Positions 35,942 through 45,344 of a stretch of 64,000 nt of DNA are shown here, piece after piece. Source of the DNA: Hydrogenophaga pseudoflava NBRC 102511. GTDB lineage: Bacteria > Pseudomonadota > Gammaproteobacteria > Burkholderiales > Burkholderiaceae_C. Position 1 is the stretch's first letter. The number at the start of each line of letters is the position of its first letter. The translations under genes were made by a program, and so were the position numbers. The DNA is taken from positions 148,715-212,714 of the forward strand of contig NZ_BCWQ01000008.1 of the NCBI RefSeq assembly GCF_001592285.1, written 5' to 3'. The notes beneath the pieces are model-generated. The model was given only the letters and a program-made list of their open reading frames with translations, was not told the origin of the DNA and searched no databases.

Positions 35942-36454
35942 ATGCAACCCACCCGACAACGGCTCCCTGGCGAGCTGAGCTTTCTGGCCGTGCTGCTGCT
36001 GGCCAGCCTCTTTCTTCTGTGGACGGCGTACGGCATCTCGAAGTTCGAGTCGCTCACGTCTGCGGGCGCGTTCCCGATGTTCGCTGCAGCGATCATGGTG
36101 GTCTGCGCCGTGTTGATCCTGCGGGATGCGGCGCGCTCGGCACCGACCGAGACTCGGGCCGGTGAGTCGCTGGCGGCGCAATTCGTGCGGCGCCTCACGC
36201 CGCCAGTGGTGGTGGGCTTCACGGTCGCCATCGCGCTGTACATGGTGCTGCTGCAACCACTGGGCTTTCTGCTGGCGTCCTACCTGTTCCTGGTGGTGTC
36301 GATGGCGCTGCTGGGCAGCCGCCGCTGGGGCCTGAACCTGCTGGTGTCGGCGCTGGCACTGGCCGCGATCTACGGGATCTTCCAGACCGTGTTCTCGGTG
36401 GTGCTGCCCAGCGGCACCCTGCTGCAGGGCCTGTTCAACGGAGCCGCCGCGTGA
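35942..36454 (+). CDS. tctB: TTT transporter small membrane subunit TctB
   Basis: This 170-residue protein has four hydrophobic helices (LSFLAVLLLASLFLLWTAY near residue 12, FPMFAAAIMVVCAVLIL, a third at about 95 and a fourth at about 135), the normal layout of TctB. It lies between tctC and tctA and overlaps the tctA GTG start by 4 bp. Confidence 0.88.
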   Translation: MQPTRQRLPGELSFLAVLLLASLFLLWTAYGISKFESLTSAGAFPMFAAAIMVVCAVLILRDAARSAPTETRAGESLAAQFVRRLTPPVVVGFTVAIALYMVLLQPLGFLLASYLFLVVSMALLGSRRWGLNLLVSALALAAIYGIFQTVFSVVLPSGTLLQGLFNGAAA

Positions 36455-37944
36455 TCGAAGCGCTCAACTATTTCTTCATCAGCTGGGTCGACGTCCGGTT
36501 GCTGCTGCTGACCGCGGCCGGCACCTTCGCCGGCATCTACATCGGCGCCATTCCCGGCCTGTCGGTGACGATGGCGGTGTCCATCCTGATCTCGTTCACC
36601 TTCAAATGGGAGGTCAACTCGGCGCTGGCGCTGATCTCGGGCATTTACCTGGGCGGCGTCTATGGCGGCTCGCGCAGCGCCATCCTGCTGAACATTCCCG
36701 GCGCGCCCTCGGCCATTGCCACCGGGCTGGACGGCTACCCGCTGGCCAAGCGGGGCGAGGCCGGCACCGCCATCGGGCTGACCACGGTGGTCTCTGTGGT
36801 GGGTGGTTTCATCGGCATCCTGGCGCTGGCCGTGGCCGCGCCGGCGGTGGCGGATCTGGCGCTCCAGTTCGCGCCGCGCGACTACCTGATGCTGGCCATC
36901 TGGGGCATCCTGCTGGTGGGCAGTCTCTCGGGTGGCTCGCTGGCCAAGGGCATCTTTGCCGGGGCCCTGGGCGTGCTGATCGGCTCGGTCGGGCTCGACC
37001 CGATGACCGCCGAGTCGCGCTTCACCTTTGGCAGCCTGCAGTTGACCGCGGGCATCTCCTATGTGGCCGCAATGATCGGCTTCTTCGGCGTGGCCGAGGT
37101 GCTGTGCCAGCTGCACGAACTCAAGCTCCAGGCGATCAAGCAGGACGTCTCGAAAATCCTGCCGTCCTGGAGCCTGCTGCGCAAATACCTGCCGCTGACC
37201 GCGCGCACCTCCACCATCGGCGTGGTGGTGGGCGCGCTGCCCGGCGCCGGTGGCGACATTGCCGCGCTGATGGCCTACGACCACGCCAAGCGCACGGTCA
37301 AAGACCCGTCGCGGCCGTTCGGCGAGGGTGCCTACGAAGGGCTGGTGGCGCCGGAGTCGGCCAACAATGCGGCCGTGGGCGGCGCCTACATCCCGATGCT
37401 CACGCTGGGCATTCCGGGCGACGCCGTCACCGCCGTGATCATCGGTGCCATGTACATCCACGGTCTCAAGCCCGGCCCGATGCTGATGGTGGAAACGCCG
37501 CACCTGTTCTGGTTCATCGTGGGCAGTCTCACACTGGCCAACATCTTCCTGCTGGTGTTCGGTCTCACCGGCATCCGGCTGTTCGCCAAGATCGTCGAAA
37601 CGCCCAAACCCATCCTGTTGCCGGTGATCCTGGTGCTGTCGGCCGTGGGTGCGTACGCGATCAACAACAACCCGGTGGATGTGTACTGGATGCTCGGTTT
37701 CGGCGTGCTCGGCTACTTCCTGAAGATGTACGGCTTCCAGGTGGGGCCGGTGATCCTGGGCATGATCCTGGGTCCGCTGATGGACAAGAGCTACCGACAG
37801 GCCATGATCTCGGCCGAGGGCAACCCGGTGCAGTTCGCGGGCGAGTTCTTCACATCGCCGCTGTCGCTCGTGATCCTGATCGCGCTGACACTGACCATCG
37901 CCAGCCAGTCGACCTGGTGGAAGCGGCTGCGCGGTCGAGCCTGA
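36451..37944 (+). CDS. tctA: TTT transporter large membrane subunit TctA
   Basis: This 497-residue permease has about 11-12 helices. TctA signatures are GIYIGAIPGLSVTMAVSI near residue 30, YGGSRSAILLNIPGAP near 72, and the duplicate GALPGAGGDIAALMAY near 258 with APESANNAAVGG near 300. Start is GTG, overlapping tctB. It imports the substrate bound by TctC, driven by the membrane gradient. Confidence 0.94.
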   Translation: MIEALNYFFISWVDVRLLLLTAAGTFAGIYIGAIPGLSVTMAVSILISFTFKWEVNSALALISGIYLGGVYGGSRSAILLNIPGAPSAIATGLDGYPLAKRGEAGTAIGLTTVVSVVGGFIGILALAVAAPAVADLALQFAPRDYLMLAIWGILLVGSLSGGSLAKGIFAGALGVLIGSVGLDPMTAESRFTFGSLQLTAGISYVAAMIGFFGVAEVLCQLHELKLQAIKQDVSKILPSWSLLRKYLPLTARTSTIGVVVGALPGAGGDIAALMAYDHAKRTVKDPSRPFGEGAYEGLVAPESANNAAVGGAYIPMLTLGIPGDAVTAVIIGAMYIHGLKPGPMLMVETPHLFWFIVGSLTLANIFLLVFGLTGIRLFAKIVETPKPILLPVILVLSAVGAYAINNNPVDVYWMLGFGVLGYFLKMYGFQVGPVILGMILGPLMDKSYRQAMISAEGNPVQFAGEFFTSPLSLVILIALTLTIASQSTWWKRLRGRA

Positions 37945-37972
37945 TATTCCCTTTCCTGCATGGAGACCTGCC

Positions 37973-38893
37973 ATGAGTGATCTGCTGCTCAACACCGCCG
38001 CTGGCCGCGAGCCCCTTCAGGCTTCGTTCAGCGACGCCGCCAACCCCCTGGGCCTGGACGGCATCGAGTTCATCGAATACGCCACCACCAAACCCCAGGC
38101 CCTGGGCCAGGTGCTGGAGATGATGGGTTTCCGCCCGGTGGCGCGCCACCGCTCGCGCGAGATCCTGCTCTACCGCCAGGGTGGGCTGAACATCGTCGTC
38201 AACGCCCATCCCAGCGACGCCCAGGGCGCCAGCCACGGCAGCGACGTGCCCTCGATTTCCGCGATGGCGCTGCGCGTGCGCGATGCGCGTGCCGCCTACC
38301 ACTATGTGCTGGAGCGCGGCGCCTGGTCGGTGCCGACGCACGCCGAGGTGATGGAGCTGAACATCCCGGCCATCCACGGCGCGGGCGGCAGCCGCATCTA
38401 TTTCGTGGACCGCTACAAGGAGTTCTCGATCTACGACGTGGACTTCGTGCCCATCCCCACGGTGGACCAGAAGCCGCCGGCCACCGCCGGTATCCACTTC
38501 TTCGGCATCGTGCAGTACATCGGCCCCGAGCGCAGCAACGACTGGATCGCCTTCTACGACGAGCTGTTCGGCACCGAGGTGATCCCCGACGACCAGCGCT
38601 TCGGCATCATGCCCAAGGGCACGCTGCTGCGCACGCCGGCGCTGGACCCCTCGCAGCGCTTCATGCTGCAGCTCGTGGAGCCGCCGGTGAACGTGTACGA
38701 CGCCGACGAGAAGCTGCAGCGCATCGGCCTGGGCGTGCCCGACGTGCTGGCGGCGGTGAAGGCGCTGCGCGCGCTGGGCGTCGAGTTCGTCGAGACCGAA
38801 GCGGCGCACACCGAGCAGCGCGGCGCCATCACCAAGACCTACCTGGGGTCGGTGGTGTTCGAGCTGGTGCACAGCGAGCGCGCCGGAGGCTGA
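37973..38893 (+). CDS. HPPD-like VOC dioxygenase-family protein
   Basis: This 306-residue protein has two vicinal-oxygen-chelate modules resembling 4-hydroxyphenylpyruvate dioxygenase (FIEYATTKPQALGQVLEMMGF near residue 24; the second module starts near 170 with GIHFFGIVQYIGPERSNDWIAFY, and the last strand is VVFELVHSER). In QsuB/QuiC-type 3-dehydroshikimate dehydratases, this HPPD-like part is fused to the C-terminus of the dehydratase. Here it is a separate gene placed before the dehydratase-like gene, with a 3-bp gap. It probably supports or oxidises in the same pathway; true HPPD is less likely. Confidence 0.82.
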   Translation: MSDLLLNTAAGREPLQASFSDAANPLGLDGIEFIEYATTKPQALGQVLEMMGFRPVARHRSREILLYRQGGLNIVVNAHPSDAQGASHGSDVPSISAMALRVRDARAAYHYVLERGAWSVPTHAEVMELNIPAIHGAGGSRIYFVDRYKEFSIYDVDFVPIPTVDQKPPATAGIHFFGIVQYIGPERSNDWIAFYDELFGTEVIPDDQRFGIMPKGTLLRTPALDPSQRFMLQLVEPPVNVYDADEKLQRIGLGVPDVLAAVKALRALGVEFVETEAAHTEQRGAITKTYLGSVVFELVHSERAGG

Positions 38894-38896
38894 GCG

Positions 38897-39808
38897 ATGA
38901 AACCCTCCCAAGCCGCCATTGCCGAGGCCATCTCCGGTTTCGGCATGGACACCATCACGCTCGCCGGCCCGCTGGAGGCCAAGCTCGCGGCCATGAAGGC
39001 CGCGGGCTTCTCGCAGGTCATGCTCAAGGCCAACGACATCAACGGCCATCCGGGCGGCATCGAGGCCGCCGTCGCGGCCGTCAAGGCCAGCGGTCTGCGC
39101 GGCACCGGCTTCCAGGTGCTGCGCGATTTCGAGGGCCTCTCGGGCCACCTGCACCACTACAAGATCGACATCGCCAAGGCCATGCTTGAGATGTGCGCCG
39201 CGCTGGACTGCAAGGTGCTGCTGGCCTGCTCGTCGACCTCGGCCCACGCCACGCAGGACCTCGACCACCTCGCGCGCGACCTGCGCAAGCTGGCCATGCT
39301 GGCGCTGCCGCTGGGCATCCGGATCGCCTACGAAGGCCTGTCCTGGGGCCGCACCATCAACGAGTTCACCGCCGCCTGGGACGTGGTCTGCCGCGCCGAC
39401 TGCCCGAACCTTGGCATTGGCCTGGACTCGTTCCACATCTTCGCGGCCAAGACGGCGCTGGACGAGATCGACTACCTCGACCCGAGCAAGATCTTCCTGG
39501 TGCAGCTCTCCGACTTCATGTGGCAGGAGGCCAAGACCTTCGAGGAGCGCATGGCGACCGCGCGCACCTTCCGCGTCTTCCCCGGCGAAGGGGTGCACAG
39601 CGAGCAGATCGTCGACCTCGTGCTGCGGCTGGACAGGCTCGGCTACGCGGGCGACTACAGCTTCGAGGTATTCAACGACGACTACCAGCAGATGCCGCTG
39701 CCCATGGTGGCCGAGCGCGGCAAGCGCGCCGCGCTATGGCTGGCCGAGGACGTGCTGCGCCGCTCGGTGCCGCTGCCCAACCAGATGCGGCTGAAGTCGG
39801 TGGGCTGA
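38897..39808 (+). CDS. Sugar-phosphate-isomerase-like protein, probable 3-dehydroshikimate dehydratase
   Basis: This 303-residue TIM-barrel protein of the AP-endonuclease-2/xylose-isomerase-like family shows GFGMDTITLAGPLEAKLAAM at the N-terminus, EGLSWGRTINEFTAAW near residue 150, GLDSFHIFA near 178, LVQLSDFMW near 203 and a final YSFEVFNDDY. The Glu-His-Asp-Glu metal site of QsuB-type dehydroshikimate dehydratases is consistent with these. It would convert 3-dehydroshikimate to protocatechuate. It is the last gene of the IclR-linked operon. The reaction is inferred from family and neighbours. Confidence 0.8.
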   Translation: MKPSQAAIAEAISGFGMDTITLAGPLEAKLAAMKAAGFSQVMLKANDINGHPGGIEAAVAAVKASGLRGTGFQVLRDFEGLSGHLHHYKIDIAKAMLEMCAALDCKVLLACSSTSAHATQDLDHLARDLRKLAMLALPLGIRIAYEGLSWGRTINEFTAAWDVVCRADCPNLGIGLDSFHIFAAKTALDEIDYLDPSKIFLVQLSDFMWQEAKTFEERMATARTFRVFPGEGVHSEQIVDLVLRLDRLGYAGDYSFEVFNDDYQQMPLPMVAERGKRAALWLAEDVLRRSVPLPNQMRLKSVG

Positions 39809-39815
39809 AGCGGCG

Positions 39816-41081
39816 TTACGCTGAACGCCCGGTGCCGTACGCCAGCCCCGACGCCACGCCGCCAAACAGGTCGCCCTCGATCAGCGGCACGCCCGGGAAC
39901 GCCGCGTGCAGCGTCTGCTGGAAGGGGCGCAGGGCCGACGAGCCGCCGGTGAGGTAGACGGCGTCGAGCTGGTCGTTTCGCAGGCCGGCGCGTTGCACGC
40001 ATTCGCGCGCGCAGGCCACGGTGCGATCCAGCAGGGTGCCCAGGTGCTCGCGCAGCGCGGCCTTGCCCAGGGGGGCCGTGAGGGCGGCTTCGACGATGGA
40101 GAGGTCCACGGTGGTGTCGGCGTCGGCCATCGAGCAGCGGATCTTGGCCTGCTCGACCTCGTGGGCGATGTGGTGGCCGTGGCGCTCGCGCAGCACGCGC
40201 ATCAGCCGCTCGTGCAGCCGCACATCGCTGTAGTTCACGCGCAGCGCCTGCGCCTGGCTGACCGCCTTGGGCAGGTAGAGCCACTGGATCAGGTGCCAGG
40301 TGGAGAGGTCGAAGAAGGTGCGGCTGGGCACTTCGCGCCCTTGTGGGCCGAGGTGGCGGTAACCCAGCAGCGGCATCACCTGTTCCAGGCTGAGCCGGTG
40401 GTCGAAGTCGGTGCCGCCGATGTGCACGCCGGTGGTGGCCAGCACGTCGTCCGCCCGGTCGGGTCGCGCGATGCGATCAGGGCCCAGGCGCACCACGGTG
40501 AAGTCGGAGGTGCCGCCGCCGATGTCGACGATCAGCACCAGGGATTCGTGCGCCAGCCGGCGCTCGTGGTCCAGCGCGGCGGCGATGGGTTCGAGCTGGA
40601 AGCTCACCTCGCGGAAGCCCGCGGCCTGCGCGGCTTCCAGCAGCGACTGCTGGGCCGCCGCGTCGCGCGCAGGGTCGTCGTCCACGAAGTGCACCGGCCG
40701 GCCCATGACGACCCGTTCAGGCGCGTGGCCCAGCGAGCGGGTGGCGCGTTCGCGCAGCTCGGCCAGGAAGGTGGTCACGATCTCCAGGAAGCTGACCGGG
40801 CGGTGGTTGACCTCGGTGCTTTCGTGGATCAGCGGGCTGCCCAGCAGGCTCTTGAGCGAGCGCATCAGCCGGCCTTCGGTGCCGGCGAGGTACTGGGCCA
40901 CGGCGTCGCGGCCGAAGTGGGTGCGGTGGTCTTCGCTGTTGAAGAACACGGCGGTGGGCATGGAGACGGCGTCGCCTTCGAGCGGGATCAGGCGCGACAG
41001 GCCGTCGGGGGCGGCCCAGGACATGGCGGAGTTGGAGGTGCCGAAATCGATGCCGAGGGTGCCGGGGGAGTCTGGGTGCAT
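39816..41081 (-). CDS. Hsp70-like ATPase (YegD type)
   Basis: This 421-residue protein contains only the actin-like ATPase half of Hsp70: [15 protein letters not shown] at the N-terminus, [16 protein letters not shown] near residue 180, GTDFDHRLS near 220 and [13 protein letters not shown] near 375. The substrate-binding domain of DnaK is missing, as in E. coli YegD. No J-protein or exchange factor is near. The start [14 protein letters not shown] is preferred over an upstream frame extension. Role unknown. Confidence 0.9.
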   Translation of the reverse strand: MHPDSPGTLGIDFGTSNSAMSWAAPDGLSRLIPLEGDAVSMPTAVFFNSEDHRTHFGRDAVAQYLAGTEGRLMRSLKSLLGSPLIHESTEVNHRPVSFLEIVTTFLAELRERATRSLGHAPERVVMGRPVHFVDDDPARDAAAQQSLLEAAQAAGFREVSFQLEPIAAALDHERRLAHESLVLIVDIGGGTSDFTVVRLGPDRIARPDRADDVLATTGVHIGGTDFDHRLSLEQVMPLLGYRHLGPQGREVPSRTFFDLSTWHLIQWLYLPKAVSQAQALRVNYSDVRLHERLMRVLRERHGHHIAHEVEQAKIRCSMADADTTVDLSIVEAALTAPLGKAALREHLGTLLDRTVACARECVQRAGLRNDQLDAVYLTGGSSALRPFQQTLHAAFPGVPLIEGDLFGGVASGLAYGTGRSA

Positions 41082-41266
41082 GGGAGAGGGCCAACAAGGG
41101 GAGCGGCATTCTGCCACCGCGCCGGGTGGCCCGAAACGGAACAGCTTGTCCCCACGCCACCGTAGGACAAGGGTCGGCCCGGTCCGGGGCCGGGTGGCTG
41201 CTCGTTACATTGCAGAACGACCTTGGCGCCTTGATCGCCGGGCGAACCCTACAGGAGACACACCCC

Positions 41267-41731
41267 ATGTTGAACATCACTGTCAACGGGAAAGCGGCGT
41301 CGCTCGACGCCGAACCCGACATGCCCCTGCTCTGGGCGCTGCGCGAAGACCTGCAACTCACCGGGACCAAGTTCGGCTGCGGCATGGCGCTGTGCGGCGC
41401 CTGCACCGTGCACCTGGACGGTCAGCCGGTGCGCTCCTGCTCCACCCCGCTGTCGGCCGCCACCGGCAAGAAAGTGGTGACCATCGAGGCCATTGGCAAC
41501 AGCAAGGCCGGCAAGGCCGTGCAGGCCGCCTGGGTCAAGCACGACGTGCCGCAGTGCGGCTACTGCCAGAGCGGCCAGATCATGAGCGCCACCGCGCTGC
41601 TGACCGCCAAGCCCAGGCCCAGCGACAAGGACATCGACGAGGCCATGAGCGGCAACATCTGCCGCTGCGGCACCTACAACCAGATCAAGGCGGCCATCAA
41701 GGACGCTGCGACCGCCCTGCAGGGAGCCTGA
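41267..41731 (+). CDS. 2Fe-2S subunit of molybdenum hydroxylase (IorA-like)
   Basis: This 154-residue protein has the plant-ferredoxin-type 2Fe-2S motif [18 protein letters not shown] near residue 37 and the second cluster motif [13 protein letters not shown] with [11 protein letters not shown] in the C-terminal half. It passes electrons from the molybdenum subunit. It is encoded 2 bp before the large subunit. Such two-subunit enzymes (IorAB/aldehyde dehydrogenase type) lack an FAD subunit and use a cytochrome or quinone. Confidence 0.93.
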   Translation: MLNITVNGKAASLDAEPDMPLLWALREDLQLTGTKFGCGMALCGACTVHLDGQPVRSCSTPLSAATGKKVVTIEAIGNSKAGKAVQAAWVKHDVPQCGYCQSGQIMSATALLTAKPRPSDKDIDEAMSGNICRCGTYNQIKAAIKDAATALQGA

Positions 41732-41733
41732 TC

Positions 41734-43878
41734 ATGAGCACCACCAACGATTCCCACGCCTTCGAGACCAGCCGCCGCGGCTTCATGGCCGGTTCAGGCG
41801 CCGCCCTGGTCGTCGGCTTCACCCTGCCGTCCATGGGCGGCCGGGCTCTGGCAGCGACCGACACCGCCTTCACGCCCAACGCCTGGCTGCGCATCACGCC
41901 CGACAACCGCGTCACCGTGGTCTGCGGCAGCTCCGAGATGGGGCAGGGCGTGCTGACCGCGATCCCGCAGCTGATGGCCGAAGAGCTGGACGCCGACTGG
42001 GCCACGGTGGGCGTGGAGCAGGCGCCGGTGAGCCAGGCCTTCAACAACCCCGCCTTCGGCATGCAGGCGACCGGCGGTTCGACCACGGTGCGCGGCCACT
42101 GGGACGTGATGCGCAACGCCGGCGCCACCGCGCGCGCCATGCTGGTGGCGGCCGCGGCCGAGCAATGGAAGGTGCCGGCCGGCGAATGCCGCACCGAGGC
42201 CGGCCACGTGATGCACGGCAGCAAGAAGCTGAGCTACGGCCAGCTCGCCGAGGCGGCGTCGAAACAGAAGGCGCCCGAGAAGGTGGCGCTGAAGGACCCG
42301 AAGGACTTCAAGATCCTCGGCCAGCGCAAGGCCCGGCTGGACACGGCGGGCAAGACCAACGGTTCGGCCAAGTTCGGCATCGACGTCAACCTGCCCGGCA
42401 TGCTGGTGGCCGTGATGGCGCGCGCGCCGCTGCCGGGCGTGAAGGTGGCCAAGGTGGACGACACGGCGGCCAAGGCGGTCAAGGGCGTGAAGCAGGTGAT
42501 CACGCTGCCGACCGGCGTGGCGGTGCTGGCCACGGGGTACTGGGCCGCGAAGAAGGGCCGCGATGCGCTGAAGGTGGACTGGGACTTTGGCGACAAGGCC
42601 GGGCTCGATTCGGCCAAGGTCACGGCCATGCTGACCGACGGCGCCAGCAAGGCCGACGCGGTGGCGCTCAAGGCGGGCGACGCCGGCATCACCCCGGCCA
42701 AGCTGGTCGAGGCCACCTACGAGGCGCCCTATCTCGCGCACGCCTGCATGGAGCCGATGAACTGCACGGCCTGGGTCAAGCCCGACGGCGTGGAGGTCTG
42801 GGCCGGCACGCAGAGCCAGGGGCCGGTGCAGGGCATCCTGTCGCAGGTGGCTTCGGTGGACCCGGGCAAGGTCAAGGTCAACACCATGATGCTGGGCGGC
42901 GGCTTCGGCCGGCGCTTCGCGCCCGACTTCGTGATCGACGCCACCCTGCTGTCCAAGATCAGCGGCGCGCCGGTCAAGCTGGTCTACACCCGCGAGGACG
43001 ACATGGCCGCCGGCTTCTACCGCCCGGCTTCGGTGGCGAAGTTCACCGGCGGGCTGGACGCCCAGGGCAACGCGGTGCTGCTCAAGGCCGGCGTAGGCTC
43101 GCCGTCCATCATGGCGGCCTCGGGCTTCATGAAGATCCCCGAGAGCGGTGTCGACAGCTTCGCGATGGAGGGCATCAACGACCACCCCTACAGCGTGCCC
43201 AACCAGCTCATCACCTACGGCCGGCGCGAGCCTGGGCCCAGCGTCTGGTTCTGGCGTTCGGTCGGCCACTCGCAGAACAGCTTCTTCATGGAAGGCTTCA
43301 TCGACGAGATGGCGCACGCCGCGGGCAAGGACCCGTTCGAGTTCCGCCGCGCGCTGATGGACCAGCAGCCGCGCTACAGGCAGGTGCTGGAAGTGGCGGC
43401 CGAGAAGGCCGGCTGGGGCAAGCCGCTGCCGGCGGGCGTGTTCCGTGGCATCGCGGTGGTGCAGAGTTTCGGCAGTTATGTGGCCGAGGTGGCCGAAGTC
43501 TCGATCAACGCCGATGGCACGCCCAAGGTGCACCGCGTGGTGGCCGCAGTGGACTGCGGCATGACGGTGAACCCCACCATCATCGAGCGCCAGGTCGAGG
43601 GCGCCATCGTCTACGGGCTGTCGGCCGCGCTGTACGGCAGGATCAGCCTCAAGGACGGCAGGGTCGAACAGGGCAACTTCCACGACTACCCGGTGCTGCG
43701 CCACAACGAGATGCCCAAGGTCGAGGTGCACATCGTCAAGAGCACCGAGAAGCCCGGCGGCATCGGCGAGCCCGGCACGCCACCGGTGGCGCCGGCGGTG
43801 GCCAACGCGATCTTCGCGGCCACCGGCAAGCGCCTGCGCAGCCTGCCGTTCGACACGTCGCAGCTCAAGAAGGCCTGA
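41734..43878 (+). CDS. Molybdopterin-binding subunit of molybdenum hydroxylase (IorB-like)
   Basis: This 714-residue xanthine-dehydrogenase-family large subunit has a twin-arginine signal ([17 protein letters not shown]) at residues 12-30, so the complex is exported folded. Molybdopterin motifs include [15 protein letters not shown] near residue 67, [14 protein letters not shown] near 110, and [12 protein letters not shown] near 388. The C-terminal catalytic Glu is in [14 protein letters not shown] near 680. It oxidises aldehydes or N-heterocycles by hydroxylation; substrate unknown. It overlaps the CMD gene on the opposite strand by 14 bp. Confidence 0.92.
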   Translation: MSTTNDSHAFETSRRGFMAGSGAALVVGFTLPSMGGRALAATDTAFTPNAWLRITPDNRVTVVCGSSEMGQGVLTAIPQLMAEELDADWATVGVEQAPVSQAFNNPAFGMQATGGSTTVRGHWDVMRNAGATARAMLVAAAAEQWKVPAGECRTEAGHVMHGSKKLSYGQLAEAASKQKAPEKVALKDPKDFKILGQRKARLDTAGKTNGSAKFGIDVNLPGMLVAVMARAPLPGVKVAKVDDTAAKAVKGVKQVITLPTGVAVLATGYWAAKKGRDALKVDWDFGDKAGLDSAKVTAMLTDGASKADAVALKAGDAGITPAKLVEATYEAPYLAHACMEPMNCTAWVKPDGVEVWAGTQSQGPVQGILSQVASVDPGKVKVNTMMLGGGFGRRFAPDFVIDATLLSKISGAPVKLVYTREDDMAAGFYRPASVAKFTGGLDAQGNAVLLKAGVGSPSIMAASGFMKIPESGVDSFAMEGINDHPYSVPNQLITYGRREPGPSVWFWRSVGHSQNSFFMEGFIDEMAHAAGKDPFEFRRALMDQQPRYRQVLEVAAEKAGWGKPLPAGVFRGIAVVQSFGSYVAEVAEVSINADGTPKVHRVVAAVDCGMTVNPTIIERQVEGAIVYGLSAALYGRISLKDGRVEQGNFHDYPVLRHNEMPKVEVHIVKSTEKPGGIGEPGTPPVAPAVANAIFAATGKRLRSLPFDTSQLKKA

Positions 43879-44281
43879 TCGGCGAGGCCCGGGCCTGGTG
43901 GCGGGCCACCTCCTCCAACAGCATGGGCGCACCCATGCTGTTGGCATGCAGGCCGAGCACGCTCACGCCCTGGAGCACCGCCGCAATCTCCTCCGGGGTG
44001 GCGCCGAGTTCCAGTGCCCGGCGGATGTGGCGCCGCGTGCCCGGGCCATACATGTGCGTGCATGAGGCGTCCACCGCGATCGAGATGAACTCCCAGACCT
44101 TGGGCTCGATCAGGCCCTTGCGCATGGGGTGCATGGCCATGTCGAGGAATTTTTCGGTCCACAGGGGGTCGAGCTCGGCGAAGCTGTCCCACTCGGGGTT
44201 CCAGTAGCCGCTGGCGCGCAGCTCGTCGCTGACCGGGGTGGCGCTGGTGCCCGCGCCGGGGGAGGTGGTCGGATGGCTCAT
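43865..44281 (-). CDS. Carboxymuconolactone decarboxylase family protein
   Basis: This 138-residue helical protein of the CMD/AhpD family has a Cys near residue 74 in [15 protein letters not shown] and the conserved [15 protein letters not shown] that follows. It has one visible Cys, so AhpD-like disulfide chemistry is unlikely. It is the last gene of the five-gene AraC-linked operon (7 bp after the Bug gene). It may act on a ring-cleavage or keto intermediate. Confidence 0.87.
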   Translation of the reverse strand: MSHPTTSPGAGTSATPVSDELRASGYWNPEWDSFAELDPLWTEKFLDMAMHPMRKGLIEPKVWEFISIAVDASCTHMYGPGTRRHIRRALELGATPEEIAAVLQGVSVLGLHANSMGAPMLLEEVARHQARASPIRPS

Positions 44282-44288
44282 GCGTGGT

Positions 44289-45290
44289 TCAGGAGGGTTG
44301 GTGGCCGATCGAGCGCAGCATCCGGCCCGTGCTCTCGTTGTCCTGCCGCAGCGCCTTCTCCAGCTCGGGGACGGTCTGGGCGGGGTTGCCGGCGTCCATG
44401 CCCAGGGCGCCGAGCTGGCTCTTCACAGAAGGGGTCGAGATGGCCTTGATCAGTTCCTGGCGGAACTTGTCGCGGATGTCCTGCGGGACGTCGGGCGTGG
44501 ACCAGATCGAGGTGCCCATGATCTGGCTCAGATCGGGGTGTCCCGCTTCCGCCAGCGAGGGCACGTCGGGCAGATAGGGCGATCGCTTGGCCGAGGTCAC
44601 GGCCAGGGCGCGCACCTTTCCGCTTTTGATCAGGGGCAGCGAGGTGCCCAGGCCGTCGAACATGAACTGCACCTGGCCGCCCATGAGGTCTTGCAGCGCG
44701 GGCGGAGAGCCCTTGTAGCCCACGTGCACCATGTCCAGCCCTGCAGCCTTGCTGAACTGCAGGCCCTTGAGATGCGACAGCGTGCCGGGACTGTAGGACG
44801 CGTAGGACACCTTGCCCGGTCGCGTTTTCACGTAGGCCACCATCTCGGCCAGGTTGGAGACGGGCAGGGACGGGTCGGCCACCAGCACCAGCGCGACGGA
44901 GGCGACCTCGGCGATCGGGACCAGATCCTTGAGGGGGTCGAAGCGGAACTTGTAGCTGTGCGGGTTTTCCGTCACGAGCGAGTTGGGCGACAGAACAAAG
45001 GTGTACCCGTCGCGCGGAGCACCCAGCATGCTTTCGACGGCGAGGATGCCGCCGGCTCCGGGCTTGTTTTCGACCAGCACCGGCTGGTTCAGGCTTTTGC
45101 GGACGTTCTCGGCCACGGTGCGCGCGATCATGTCGGAGGCGCCACCGGCCGGTGCAGGCACGACGATGCGGATCGGGCGGTTGGGCCAGCCAGTGCCCTG
45201 GGCCATCACCTGGCCGAAGGGCAGGGCCAGCAGCGAGGCCAGAACAAGGGTTCTGCGCGGAAGGGCGGGCGAAGAAGTGTGGAGGGTCAT
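44289..45290 (-). CDS. TTT transporter substrate-binding protein (Bug)
   Basis: This 333-residue periplasmic protein has a signal peptide (LVLASLLALPFGQVMA, residues 13-29) and the Bug motifs IRIVVPAPAGGASDMIART near 40, NKPGAGGILAVESML near 73, and VGYKGSPPALQDLMGGQVQFM near 187. The start at 45290 has AGGACA upstream; an ATG five codons earlier is possible. No tctAB lies in this region, so it is an orphan receptor or uses TctAB encoded elsewhere. It is the fourth gene of the AraC-linked operon. Confidence 0.9.
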   Translation of the reverse strand: MTLHTSSPALPRRTLVLASLLALPFGQVMAQGTGWPNRPIRIVVPAPAGGASDMIARTVAENVRKSLNQPVLVENKPGAGGILAVESMLGAPRDGYTFVLSPNSLVTENPHSYKFRFDPLKDLVPIAEVASVALVLVADPSLPVSNLAEMVAYVKTRPGKVSYASYSPGTLSHLKGLQFSKAAGLDMVHVGYKGSPPALQDLMGGQVQFMFDGLGTSLPLIKSGKVRALAVTSAKRSPYLPDVPSLAEAGHPDLSQIMGTSIWSTPDVPQDIRDKFRQELIKAISTPSVKSQLGALGMDAGNPAQTVPELEKALRQDNESTGRMLRSIGHQPS

Positions 45291-45344
45291 GGACTGTCCT
45301 GACATCGTTGAAGGTCTTTCGGGTCGACGCGGGGCGGGCTGCCC

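Noticed and set aside
37973..38893. Tyrosine-degradation 4-hydroxyphenylpyruvate dioxygenase
   Set aside because: No homogentisate pathway gene nearby; length and context match the HPPD-like half of dehydroshikimate dehydratases better.
40411..41733. Long in-frame extension upstream of the molybdenum subunit
   Set aside because: The extension runs through the 2Fe-2S gene and antisense to the Hsp70-like gene; the Tat signal at 41734 and the family start fix the beginning.
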